Part shown: piece after piece, positions 31,549 through 42,720 of the stretch
How positions within the stretch are numbered: position 1 is the first letter of the stretch
Layout: every line of letters starts with the position of its first letter
Source: Tricholoma matsutake
Taxonomy: Eukaryota > Basidiomycota > Agaricomycetes > Agaricales > Tricholomataceae
Length of the DNA: 64,000 nt
Direction of reading: 5' to 3'
NCBI GenBank assembly: GCA_026075535.2
Contig: AP026546.1
Span: 10,292,001 to 10,356,000 of the forward strand
Made by a program: the position numbers and the translations under genes
The notes under the pieces: generated by a model
Told to the model about the DNA's origin: nothing
Database searches by the model: none
What the model saw: only the letters and a program-made list of their open reading frames with translations

Positions 31549-32994
31549 TGTTGAGAATGACACTGTCACAAGGCCAGCCTCATAATTCCTCCTTTCTGAA
31601 ATATAGTTAGAAATTCTTTGCAAAATATTATATTTGAGACTAAATTTCTACAAACAGAAATTCAAAAAATTACCCATTAGAAATATACTTTGAAAATCAA
31701 TATTTCTGGTTAAATTTCTCTTCAGTGTAGATACTGGAAGTATTTCTGTAAGCCAATGTTTAACTTATCAATTGCCTGAAAGGCTTTCAGAAATTAGATC
31801 AGAAAGTTTTATTTTCTGGTCATGCTTTCTGATCCATGGTTGGTCAAAGTCTGTGTGAAAGTGTGACTTTCACAAAGACTTTCAACAAGCCTTTCAGCAG
31901 CTGTTCAGTTTAACATTCTGGGAGTGGAGGGGCTGGCTTTCAATCTGCAGAAATAGTTTCAGAAAGGCTAGCTTTCAACCTTGTGATTGGTATAGTGAAA
32001 GTAATAATTTCACATCAGGTTTTCAAGATCACGAAAGGCAAACATTCTAATAGAGATTTCACCACCTTGAAATATTAAATTTCAAATTTGTGAAAGGCAG
32101 TGCCCACTAGTGCCCACCCATGAGATTTAATATTTCAAGGTGGTGAAATCTCTATTAGAATGTTTGCCTTTGGCGATCTCAAAAACCTGATGTGAAATTA
32201 TCACTTTCACTATACCAATCACAAGGTTGAAAGCTAGCCTTTCTGAAACTATTTCTGCAGATTGAAAGCCAGCCCCTCCACTCCCAGAATGTTAAACTGA
32301 ACAGCTGCTGAAAGGCTTGTTGAAAGTCTTTGTGAAAGTCACACTTTCACACAGACTTTGACCAACCACGGATCAGAAAGCATGACCAGAAAATAAAACT
32401 TTCTGATCTAATTTCTGAAAGCCTTTCAGGCAATTGATAAGTTAAACATCAGCTTACAGAAATACTTCCAGTATCTACACTGAAATGTCATGAGAAATTT
32501 AACCAGAAATATTGATTTTCAAAGTATATTTCTAATGGGTAATTTTTTGAATTTCTGTTTGTAGAAATTGAGTCTCAAATATAATATTTTGCAAAGAATT
32601 TCTAACTATATTTCAGAAAGGAGAAATTATGAGGCTGACCTTGTGTGTGAGTGCATGCAAATGCCGTATTGCCAAATACAGATCTCAGCATGTTAATTGA
32701 TGCATGTCCTATATATTTAGCACATCCCTTTGATGCACATGTTTGTATCCGTGTCACAGATACCTTTATACTATTCTTCTTTATCTAACCTGACTCATAT
32801 ATATACAGTAGACAGATACCAGATCACCTCAGTCACTTATACAGAGACTGAGGTGAGTAATGACTTATTATTTAGTAGCGATTGATTACTTACTGTACTT
32901 ATAGCTCACTCTTGTTGTACTAGGTACAGTACTAATACAGTCACTTATACAGAGACTGAGTTCACTCTTGTTGTACTAGGATTGATTTTCTACA
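31549..32994 (+). repeat. 3' LTR of copia element B, split by the fold-back element
   Basis: Starts TGTTGAGAATGACAC at 31549, is interrupted at 31566, and resumes at 32646 to end TTTTCTACA at 32994. The LTR parts total ~364 bp, matching the 361-bp 5' LTR plus a 3-bp insertion duplication. Confidence 0.92.
31567..32645. mobile_element. 1,079-bp fold-back (long palindrome) transposon
   Basis: CACAAGGCCAGCCTCATAAT at the left end, inverted at the right end (with one change, GGCTGACC). The two arms of ~515 bp are complementary almost throughout; the centre is at ~32105 with a ~40-nt unpaired loop. Flanked by TGT on both sides, a 3-bp duplication judged by comparison with the intact 5' LTR. No coding capacity. 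Its outer ~130 bp are shared with the two small palindromes at 6481 and 6716. A 3-bp duplication would suit a PIF/Harbinger-mobilised element, but TGT is not the usual TWA target. Confidence 0.9.
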
Positions 32995-35900
32995 TCATGA
33001 ACATCCTCACCCAACCAGCCATCTGGATGACCCACCTTACAGCCGGCACTCTCAATAATGAGAGGGATGAGGAATTGGTCTGTGCAACCCCCATTACAAG
33101 TGCTGCGATCAAACATTCCAACGACTGTTACCATGACAGTGCTGCCAACCGACACATCTTTTGGCGCAAAGAGGCGTTCACAAACTACCATGAGATTATG
33201 CCTGTCAAAATCCACGGTTTCAGCAAGGGACTCAAAACTGCTGCCCTTGGAACAGGAGCCATAACACTTCACACCAATAACTCCAGTCCTCAGATGATCA
33301 TTCTCATGAAATGCATCCATGTTCTGGGGGCCCATGCAAATCTGATCTCCCAAGCTCAACTCAACAAATTCGGCATATCTACTTGGTTCAACAATAGCAA
33401 AATTACTATATACAAAGACAACATCACATACATCACAGGCAAATTGAAAAATGAGCTGTACAAGCTGAATGTAACACCAGTTACAACAAGCTCGACAACA
33501 CCACTGTCAACATGACTACGACCCCCTCTAACTTGATCTTGGCATCAATCCAAGATGACACTACACAAAAGGTGGATTTTTACACTGCCTGATGGGCCAT
33601 ATAGGCATAAAAGGGCTCCACCACACTGTCAAAGGACTCCACTGTACAGTTGACAACACCTCCATCTGCAGTGTGTGTACCATAGCCAACACAAAACATA
33701 CACCTTTCCCCCACACCTCCCAATGCCATGCTACCTGGGTCCTCGAACATGTCCATAGCGATATCTGTGGACCACTGCACAATGGTTATGCTGGATACAA
33801 ATACTTTGCGCTCTTCATTGACAAATACACAAGTTTTACAACTGTCTACTGCCTAACTAAATGATCCAAAATAGCACAAAAATTCACAGGATGGAAAACT
33901 GCTGCTGAAAACTTCCACCACACCATTGCCTTCCTACGTGTCGACAATGCTCCCAAATTCATCAAAGGGGATCTAAAATTGATATGCAAATGCAACACAT
34001 CTGGTATTACATATGAAAGGACAGTACCCGATGCACCTCAACAGAACAGAAAAGCTGAATGACACAACTACACCTTCACATGCATGGCATGTGCAATGCT
34101 CCTCAATGCAGGTCTATCTGAATATTTTTGGCCCTTCATGATTCAAACTGCTGTTTACCTATGAAATCGTGGACCACATTCTGCTCTACCAACACATACA
34201 ACACCTTTCCAACATTGGTTTGGCCACAAGCCCACCATTGCCCACCTTCATATCTTTGGCACTCACTGTTCATCATGACGTGTTAACACCACCCTTTCTA
34301 AATTTGAACTGCACAGTGAAGCTGGCTGAATGATCGGATATGCACCCGACTCAAAAGGCTACATCATCTGGATACCGAGCCATTGTTCAATATTAGTCCA
34401 GTGAGATGGCATATTTGATGACCTGCAAAATGACAGAGAAATAAACAAACCAATTACCATTAATGACCCTTCTAATCAAAAGGGGGTTGAAAATGAAATG
34501 ACTGTTGACAACCCTTCTAATCAAGGGGGGGTTGAAAACAAAATCCAATCAAGGGAAATGTGAGCTAAATTCACTGATTCCTGTAATACATACCAATTGA
34601 CATCCAACATCCAGGATGCCCACAAATTACAATGAGAACCCAAATATCTCAACTGATGCAAATGGGGAGATGTATGCAACCCCCTTTTGTGTCTGTCATA
34701 ACTCACAACTAACATCCATTATCCAGGGGAAAACCTGCCCCAGACATGGATGATCATGGAGAACAAACAGTAAACACATCGTCATGACTTAGATGGACAA
34801 TTAAGCTACCAAACCACTTCATCCAACTAGCTCACAATGATGATTTTGACACCCATGACTGCAACGTCAGTGCGTTCCTCATGGAAATCACTGAGGGAAA
34901 TGACAAAGATGAACCTACCATACACAAGGCAATGAAATCATCCCACTGGCCTGAATGGATAACTGCTATCCATACTGAACTTGAAGCCCTCAAAACCATG
35001 GGGGTATACACACATGTGGACCACATCAAATGCAACCAAAATGGGGAGATTGAGAAATTTAAAGCATGCCTTGTAGTGCAAGGATTCACACAGATCCCTG
35101 GACAAGATTTCAATCACACCTTTGCACCCATCACATGCTGGGATTCTATACATTTTGTATTATGCATTGCAGCACTACACAATTTAGAGCTATGACATAT
35201 TGACATTAAAACTGCATATCTCCACAGCATCTTGAAGGAGGAAATTTACCTATGAGAACCATCAATCATTGGCAATGGGTACTGGCTCCTTCACAAAGTG
35301 CTCTACAGTCTTAAACAAGCTGGCCGTGAATGGTATGCAAAATTACATAACACCTTCCACAGCATGGGAATGACACGGTGTGAATCTGACTGGAGTGTGT
35401 ACCACAGAACAGCAGGAGGCGAGAGAATGATCACAACTACAAGTGTCAATGACATTCTAGCTGCATCATCCTCGAAATCAGAATCTGACAAGTTTACTCA
35501 ACAACTTGGGCAATCATATGCACTGACAGACAACAACAATGTCAAATGGATCCTCAGCTGCCAAGTGACGCATTAGCACTCTCACTGCTGTCTGAAACTA
35601 GACCAAGAATGGTATACCACTGCTATCTTGAAACAGTTCAGCATGGAACACTGCAACACTGCAGCCATCCTGATGTTTTCTCAACTCAATAGCAATGACT
35701 GTGCCAAAACTGAGGATGAGATAATGGCGATGCGCCATGTACCCTATCGTGAACTGGTCAGCAAACTAATGTACCTAGCAACATGCACCTGCCCCAACAT
35801 TGCCTTTGCAGTATGGGAACTTGCAAAGTTTATGTCTAACTATGGCACCACGCATTGGAAAGCAGCAAAACATCTCCTATGGTACCTCCAAGGAACTCAA

Positions 35901-36395
35901 TCATATGGCATTTATTATGGCCACATTGACGACCCCTTTCCTATTTTCAGGGGCCTCAGTGACTCAGACTGGGCTCAAGGAGAAAATTGAAAATCTGTTG
36001 GAGGATATCTAATTATGATGGGTGGTGGACTCATAGGGTACTCCTCATGACAACAAGGTGTCATCACTCTTTCCTCATGTGAAGCTGAGTACATTACATG
36101 CACAGATGCAGCCAAAAACATACTGTGGTTCCGATTGCTCACATCTGAACTAGGGTATGCTCAACATCTACCAACAACACTCCTGTGCAACAACGATGGC
36201 ATGGTTGCAAGTACACATGACCCTCAAAACCACTCACGCATAAAACATATTGATATTTGTTACCATTTTATTCAAAATTGTGTCCAAGATCACTCCATTA
36301 TTGTACAACACATCCCCAAATCCAAAAATATGGCCGATATACTCACAAAACCACTTCAAAAAACACTACACCATACATGGACTAATTTACTATGA
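32995..36395 (+). pseudogene. Copia element A pol: protease, integrase, RT, RNase H
   Basis: Protease with CYHDSAANRHIF (~33130). Integrase zinc finger HIGIKGLHH ... CSVCTIA (~33597-33690). Integrase core with Asp (VHSDICGP, ~33757), Asp (RVDNAPKF, ~33942) and Glu (QQNRKAE, ~34045). RT: EWITAIHTELEALKTMGVY (~34955), CLVVQGFTQIPGQDFNHTFAP, DIKTAYLHSIL, VLYSLKQAGREWYAKL, and the active site as SVNDILAAS (~35450) where the family has V-D-D, so one catalytic Asp is Asn. RNase H: ALSDSDWAQ-like at ~35955, SSCEAEYI (~36075), and the tail NMADILTKPL at ~36330. Stops are nearly all TGA (e.g. 33862, 34060, 34162, 34276, 34327, 34402, 35193, 35253, 35988), mostly at family Arg positions; one TAG at 35574. 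Confidence 0.88.
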
Positions 36396-36417
36396 CTAAG
36401 TGATGATCAAGGGGGGG

Positions 36418-36586
36418 TGTTAAATGACTCAGTATTATAATCACCACCTACTTACATCATCACCCTACATAGGGTCGAGATCAAGTCAGATATCTCTTCA
36501 TCTTGACTTGATCTCGACCAGGTATGACCATATGTTGTATAACTACTATAATCTCATCTTGACTTGATCTTGACCAGTCATTGACA
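36418..36586 (+). repeat. 3' LTR of copia element A
   Basis: 169 bp; the longer of the two LTRs. It keeps the segment around TATGACCATATGTTGTATAAC that the 5' LTR has lost. Confidence 0.9.
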
Positions 36587-36591
36587 GGATG

Positions 36592-36860
36592 AATCTAGAT
36601 GGTAATGATTATGATATCCCAGCCTCACCTATGACAGATATTTCATTGAATTACGACATGTATGGCTGGAACTTTGCACCAGGGAGCAATGATGATGAAA
36701 TGTCGATGGACAAGGCACTTGTCACCAATGATGACTTTATCAGTAGTCCTGGAATAACATTGTCTGAGGAGGTCCAGAAGCCCGTATGCAGCATTTTCAC
36801 AGAAATCAAGAAGTGAGCTGAGAAATGCAGGCAGGGTAACAATGTTGTGGTGGAGGTGTA
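36592..36860 (+). pseudogene. Ulp1-type gene, 3' part beyond copia element A
   Basis: Resumes the frame of the gene broken at 25159: the codons for DDVKWM on the left join NLDGNDYDIPASPMTDISL on the right once element A and one GGATG are removed. Acidic tail with WNFAPGSNDDEMSMDK, then a stop at 36814 and a second in-frame TAG ~36858. No recognisable domain in this part. Confidence 0.65.
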
Positions 36861-37788
36861 GGAGGGGAAATGGTCTGCTGGAGGTTCCATTGACCAAGGT
36901 TGGCTTCATCGCAAAGTACTAGGTAAACTGGTCCTAAGAGGGGAGTGGCAATCAGCTGAACACACGAGCTGTGGGCTCGTTGGGTGGTATTGGACCTGTA
37001 ATGGCTCTAATAGACCTGATCAACGATCAGGAAACTCAATCAACAATCGAGAAACTCAGCCAGCTAAGTCATGTGGAGCAAACACCAAGAACACGTGGAC
37101 ATCGATCTTGTCGTTCAAAATCAAAGGAGTGAGGAGGGATGACTCCCTCACTGTGAAAATGAGAAGTAGCAATATAAAACAGGGCCTGAGGGGCGGTGGA
37201 ACTTGAAAACTTGAGGACTTATCTTTATTCTACACCTTGTTGTGCAGAGATCTTGTGGGACATCGAGGGACTTGAAACCAACTTAATGGGGGAATGTGAA
37301 AAGTGAGACAAAAGAGTACTTGTCCCATTTGAAAGGTGGGGAGACACCTATATACAAATCATAGTGTTTACACGGCGGATGATGTCAAGCTGGTGTCATC
37401 GAGTCCTTATCTCAGGGTTTCACAGGCTGGGAATTGCTTGGGGATTGGTCCCTTGAGGCTCTCTATTTGCCCAACATGACTTGTGCCCCCAGCAAGTGCA
37501 GAGAGCACTCAAACAAGATCTCTTGACTCTACATGTCCAGTCGATCAGCCCATCAAGTTTGGATTTTGACTAGCCAAAAAAAAGGAATAAGTATCAGATC
37601 GAGTACCAGACTGTTGCCAAGATGTGTTATAAATGGATCAAGGGATGACAAACATGAGTTTAATTAAGAACCAGTACTGTCCTTCCCTTGATGCATTGCA
37701 TTGTGAGCAAGAAACATGACCTAAAAAATAAGAATAACTTGGAAAGCTGTTAACGACATGGCAATGTGCAAAATAAAAATGGGAAAGA
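36861..37788. other. No gene recognised
   Basis: About 930 bp between the Ulp1-type gene tail and the Helitron-like fragment. No open frame of note, no obvious RNA gene. Contains a repeated ATCAACGATCAGGAAACTCA-like pair near 37015-37060. Confidence 0.35.
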
Positions 37789-38300
37789 GTGGGGGTTATG
37801 GGTAGACCTTGTTACCCTACCACAGAGGCAGCAGTTGATTACAAATCATATGGATACCCAGCCACAAAGAAAGCGAAACAGCGGACTCAAGATGATCTTG
37901 GCCAGTCTAGATTGGCTACTTGGGAGTGCAACTGGCATGAATCACACACAAAGGAAACACTCACCAGCGACAATAAGGATTTATGTGAATTCAAATTTCA
38001 TGAACAAAATGTTAAAAAAGCTGAGTCAAATTCTAATGCGGACAATGTCCAACTTGACCCATCTGTTCCCTTTCCTCCTCCTCCAGTAACAGAGGCCTTG
38101 AAGGAGATAATAGTCAGAGATTGGTGCAAAGATTCAAAGCCATCATCTCTTGAAGAATCTGGATGTGCTGTATGTGGTGAGTTAGTGCCTATTTCTCAGC
38201 TGAGTCACCTCAAAGCCATAAAGACAATGCTTGGAGTCTGAGAAGCTCCAGGTGTAACTCAAACTGAACACAAAACTGCTTCTCAAGCAGTTTCTGAGAG
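37789..38300 (+). pseudogene. Helitron-type helicase protein, N-terminal fragment
   Basis: The frame around 38080-38270 reads IIVRDWCKDSKPSSLEESG, CAVCGELVPISQLSHLKAIK and, past a TGA at ~38239, EAPGVTQTEHKT. A C-x2-C segment with this wording is characteristic of the N-terminal region of large Helitron-type helicase proteins in agaricomycetes, as I know them. The upstream 37800-38070 part is Lys/Ser/Asn-rich. The fragment stops near 38300 where Ty3-like sequence begins. No rolling-circle Rep or helicase motifs remain here. Confidence 0.5.
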
Positions 38301-41222
38301 GGTGCAATGTATTTGGGAGGAAGGTGAGAAAAGAAAAGAGGCAGAAGAGGGAGAAAGAACATCCAAGGAAGTATTCAGTAACAATGGATGAAGTGGAGGA
38401 TGAGGATATGCCAAATGGAAAAGTTCTGATCATGATTGAGAAAGAATCTTAGAATCTTCAATCAATTGTTTAGGGAAATTTGGGGAGGACAGTTGTGGGA
38501 TAGAAATATAGTAAATGTGGAGAAGCCAGTGGAGGATTGGGTCTCAAAGAAGTACCACAAGCATCTGTTTGTCTTTCAGAAGAAAGAGTCTGAGTGAATG
38601 CCAGTGTGGAACCATGGGATCATGTGATCAAGATGAAGCCAGGGTTTGTGCTGAAGAAGTCAAAGGTGTATCTGTTATCTTTGAAGGAGCAAGAAGAAGT
38701 TGATGCCTTCCCAAATGAGCAATTATGCAAAGGGTACATCTGACCTTTGAAATCCCTGCAGACATCACCAATATTCTTTGTACCAAAAAAGGATTAGAGA
38801 AAGAGTATGTGTACAAATTATAGGTATCTGAATGAGTGGACAGTGAAGAATGCATACCCCCTACCCTTGATCTCCAAAATTATTGACAAAGTAAAAAAAA
38901 GCCAAAGTGTTCACAAAATTGTATCTAAGATGGGGATACAGTAATGTATGCATTAGGAAAGGAGATGAGTGAAAAGTTCACCACATGCTGAGGATCCTTT
39001 GAGCCACTTGTCATGTTTTTTGGGATGAAAAATAGTCCCCGAACTTTCCAAAATATGATGAATGTCATTTTCAAGGACATAATCAACAAAGGTGTGGTAA
39101 TAATATTTATTGACAACATTCTGATATCTACAGAGGATGATGAAAATCATGAGGTGATAGTGCAAGAGGTGTTATGGAGATTGGCAGAGAATGATCTATG
39201 TTTGAAACTGGAGAAGTGTGTATTTGGTGCTAACAAGATCTAGTTCCTGGGGTTAATGATTGTCCCTGACAGAATTAAGATGGATCCAATTAATGTACAG
39301 GCAATCATCAATTGGCCTGCACCCACCCATGTCAAGGAGGTGCAAGCCTTTAGTGTTTGCAGGTCCAGTCAAAAAAAAGACTGAAACTGGACTGAATTGG
39401 ACTGGAAAAGACTGGACCAGAGGTCTATTTATGGACCAGTCTTTTGCAGTCCAGTTGCTGGTCTTTTGTTTTGAAAAATATAGTAGGACCAATGAAAAAC
39501 CAGTTTAAACTGGTCGCAACAAGTTTTTTGTCCCAATGTGTATTTGACCTTACTCCCACATATATTTACTTTATTTTCGGTCCCTGGATCATCAAAAATG
39601 GTTAAGAATTGGTTGAGATATGACCAAAATTATTTCTGTATGAGAACTTTGATTGCAATGCTTATTACATGAGCTATATTTTTTTGGACAGCTATATAGC
39701 ATCATAAACATAACAACAGCACACCTAACCATCTGTACCATGTTATTTTATTGATTTAACAGCCCAAATGAATTGTGACTATGAACTACAGATTATGAAC
39801 TAAAAACCACAACTTGAATGCATGTCCTTTCAGTTTTAGCCATATCTCAGTCAAAGCCTGGCAGGATTCCTTAAAAGTTGGACCAGTCTATGGGGAATTA
39901 CAATATCTATCCATCAAATGTAATATATTTAAGGTATTGGTGAGATACATATGGCTTATTTTCTATAAAACATTTTATGACAAAAGACTGGTCTGAACCA
40001 GTCTTTTTTTGGTCCATGGACTGAATAGGACCAGTCCTAAATGGTCCAGGTGCAGTCCCCCAATGTCTGGGTCAGTCCTAGACCAGTTGCAGTCAATGGT
40101 TGCCCCATTTGTAAGTCAAGAACCAGACTGGACTGGACCTTTGAACACTACAAGCCTTCCTGGGGCTTGCAAATTACTATCATTGCTTTGTGGATAGTTT
40201 TTCTAAAATTGCTGCACCCTTACATAACCTCATGCAAAAGGGAGTAGTATGAAGGTGGGGGGAGCAACAGCAGACAGTGTTTGAGGAATTAAAGAGGAAG
40301 TTTGTGGAGGGGCCAATATTAGCCCTAGTAGATTTCATGCACCCTTTATGGGTGGAATCAGACACATCTGACTTTGCTACTAGAGCAGTATTATCAATGC
40401 TATGCAAAGATGACAACTGGCATCCTCGTGTATATCTATCCTGAGGACTGAATGATGTGGAAAAGAATTATGATGTGCATGACAAAGAGATGTTGGGAAT
40501 AATATGAGTGTTGGAGGTGTGGACACATTATTTGGAGGGAGCAACACATAAGATTGAGATTTGGATGGATCACCAGAATCTGCAGTCTTCATGGACACCA
40601 AAAAGCTTAATCGCTGACAAGCACATTGGGTGCTATTCCTATTGCATTTCAATTTTCACCTGATCCATAAAGTGGAAAGCTTAATGAGGAAAGCAGATGC
40701 ATTATCCAGATGTATTGATCACAAAAGGGGGGTGGAGGAGGACAATACAAATGTTACACTACTCAAACCCAAATACTTTTGCATTTGTGCTATGTGTCAA
40801 GGGCATCTATTAGTATATAGCTCAGAAACAGAGATGTTGTCTAAAATTAGACAATGCTCAGAAATGGATGATGAGTGGAAGCCATGAAAGCTATGAAGGG
40901 AGAGAAGAAGGGTAATATTAAAGGAGATAAATGGACTGAGGAACAAGGGGTCATGTTATTCTGAGGGAAGGTGTATGTACCAAGAGATCAGGGTTTGCAA
41001 AGAGAGATCATCTGGTTACATCATAATACACCAGCTGCAGGACATCCAGGAAGACAGAAGGCATTAGAGTTAGTGATGAGAAATTATTGGTGGCCCAGAA
41101 CTTTAAAATTTGTGTTAGGATATGTGGATGGATGTGATACATGCATGAGAGGGAAGAAATTTCCAGAGAAACCTGCCAGGAAATTAATGCTGAACCCCAT
41201 ACCGAAAGTGCCATGGTGAGAC
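38300..41222 (+). pseudogene. Ty3/Gypsy pol relic (RT, RNase H, integrase zinc finger)
   Basis: RT from ~38590: VEPWDHVIKMKPGF, YRYLNEWTVKNAYPLPLIS (~38820), PLVMFFGMKNSPRTFQNMMN (~39005-39065), the active site as FIDNILIS (~39105, family Y-L-D-D, so the second Asp is Asn), DRIKMDPINVQAIINWPAP (~39275). The frame is interrupted by a MITE (39351-40150) and resumes with FLGLANYYHCFVDSFSKIA. RNase H: VESDTSDFATRAVLS (~40350), NYDVHDKEML. Integrase HHCC: LHHNTPAAGHPG, NYWWPR, DGCDTCMRGKK (~41010-41150). The relic ends at ~41222 with no core domain. Many stops, mostly TGA. No LTRs recognised. Confidence 0.8.
39351..40150. mobile_element. 800-bp hAT-type non-autonomous element
   Basis: Ends TAGTGTTTGCAGGTCCAGTC (left) and the imperfect inverse GACTGGACC...GAACACTA (right). 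Perfect 8-bp target duplication CAAGCCTT at 39343-39350 and 40151-40158. Subterminal regions rich in GACTGGACCAG-type repeats in both orientations. No transposase. Inserted in the RT of a Ty3 relic: VQAF precedes it and FLGLANYY follows. Confidence 0.93.
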
Positions 41223-41273
41223 ATATAGAGATCTGCATGGGTAACCCACAGGTATTTTGTGCTGTACCCATAC

Positions 41274-41360
41274 AAAATTGCATGTGGAAAAGTGTAATTT
41301 TCTCCAGGTGAAAATCTGGCAAATATGAGGAGAAAATTACACTTTTCCACATGCAATTTT
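41274..41360. repeat. Perfect 32-bp inverted repeat (hairpin)
   Basis: Arms 41274-41305 and 41329-41360 are exact reverse complements beginning AAAATTGCATGTGGAAAAG, with a 23-nt loop. Lies just after the Ty3 relic; may be the core of a small MITE, but no flanking duplication was found. Confidence 0.8.
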
Positions 41361-42604
41361 CTAGGCCAAAATTTGTAAGAAATAACTTGTATTCTCCAGA
41401 GATTTCTACTTCACATCCCATTTGGATGGAGAGGGTCATTACATGCATTGTTGGCTGTTGTTGAGCTGAAAACACAGGGAAAAGAACATTTGGCTATTTA
41501 TAGTTGAAGAGAAATAAACAAAAAAACTCACTATTTCAATGGTGGAAGTCATCATGGTAGCTCTGGTGACCAAGGGGGTGTCGGAATGGGAATCCTGAAC
41601 CAGATGTAGGGGGGAGGTCCTGCTGGAGGCTGAATTTTCTTTTTTGACCATAGTGAAAATGATGTCAATAGGCATCGTTGAGTGCTATTTTGTTGTGGTT
41701 AGGGTCCTGGAACAACCAAATAGCATATATCACACATATTATCTATTACTACAAGTAGTATTCCACCAGAAGTTTGAACCGAGTATATATAAATTCAAAG
41801 TTAAAATGACTCTCGTAAGTAAGCTAGAACTTATACCACCCAGTGAGGATGCTGCCCATGAATACTGAGCACCAGTGGAAATTTAAATGGACCTCCTTGG
41901 CAACCTGGTCACTGACATCAGTCATCACCATTCTTGACAGCCCAGAGATCTTATCACTGTTATCGGGTTCGGTTCCTGCACTGTCCGACTCAGAGTCGAT
42001 ATGAACATACTCGTGCTTTGAGATAGCTGCTGCAGGCTCGCCATCCTGGCTAGTTGGATTGTCATGGATGATCGTGGTACCTGTCTCACAGCCCCGGCAT
42101 TGTCATTGTCATCATGTGATGCAGGGCTATGAGCACCCCAGTTGCCTGCCTGTTCTGAGATGCAGGGCAGTAAAAGGTGGTTGCATGAGTGTAATGTGTA
42201 CCTCACTCATAGTATCCCACTCCACAAGCCTCTGAGAAGCCTCCCATCATATTTCCCATTTAGACAGGGAGAAAGTGTGGCCACATGGGTGTTAATCGTC
42301 ATAGGTAACAGCAGCTTGTAACCTACAGAAAAAACATTTGTGATTAGTTAAAAGAGTCAGTGAATGAAAAAAACTTATTTTGTTTTGGACCTTGGGTGAT
42401 GCAGGCTATGGTCTTGAATTCGCAAACCATGTTTGAAGTGGCACATTTGTAGCCATGGGGTTTGCTATTTAGCCAGGCCAAAGGGTGCAGCAGTGGATGA
42501 AATGGCCAGTTACGAAGAAGATGGGATGGTGGGCATGATGGGGAGAGTGGGGAAGGATGCAACCATGTCATCGTTGGAAGGATCATGGGATTGTTTTCAA
42601 ACAG
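41361..42604. other. No gene recognised
   Basis: Open frames at 41644-41868 (+) and 42206-41925 (-) show no motif I recognise. Probably decayed repeat or intergenic DNA. Confidence 0.35.
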
Positions 42605-42720
42605 CATGTGATCAAAACATACCATATATGGCAGGAGGGGGAGGGGGGGGGGGTCTGGCGAGCTGTGAAAAACAAAAACCGACGTCATATGAAAAATTCC
42701 TGTCCCGCCACCCCCTTGCT
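42605..42720 (+). repeat. Inverted-repeat partner, left copy
   Basis: CATGTGATCAAAACATACC... and CCGACGTCATATGAAAAATTCC are found again, inverted, at 50802-50891. This copy has an extra G-rich insertion of about 25 bp (42641-42663). Confidence 0.8.

Larger units (their letters stand above)
26471..32994 (+). mobile_element. Ty1/copia element B, inserted in element A
   Basis: LTRs 26471-26831 and 31549-32994 (the latter containing the fold-back insertion 31567-32645). Target duplication TCACG (26466-26470) versus TCATG (32995-32999), one C-to-T at CpG. Contains gag, protease, integrase, RT and RNase H on the plus strand. Removing B restores the continuous element A reading frame (EVT/NILTQ). 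Length without the fold-back element is about 5.45 kb. Confidence 0.93.
25165..36586 (+). mobile_element. Ty1/copia element A, full length, carrying element B inside
   Basis: LTRs 25165-25277 (113 bp) and 36418-36586 (169 bp), both TGTTAAATGACTCAGTATTA... to ...TCATTGACA. Perfect 5-bp target duplication GGATG at 25160-25164 and 36587-36591. Primer-binding site immediately after the 5' LTR and a purine tract (GATCAAGGGGGGG) just before the 3' LTR. gag lies before element B and the protease-IN-RT-RH region after it. Net length without B is about 4.9 kb. Many TGA codons in pol show it is old and dead. Confidence 0.93.
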
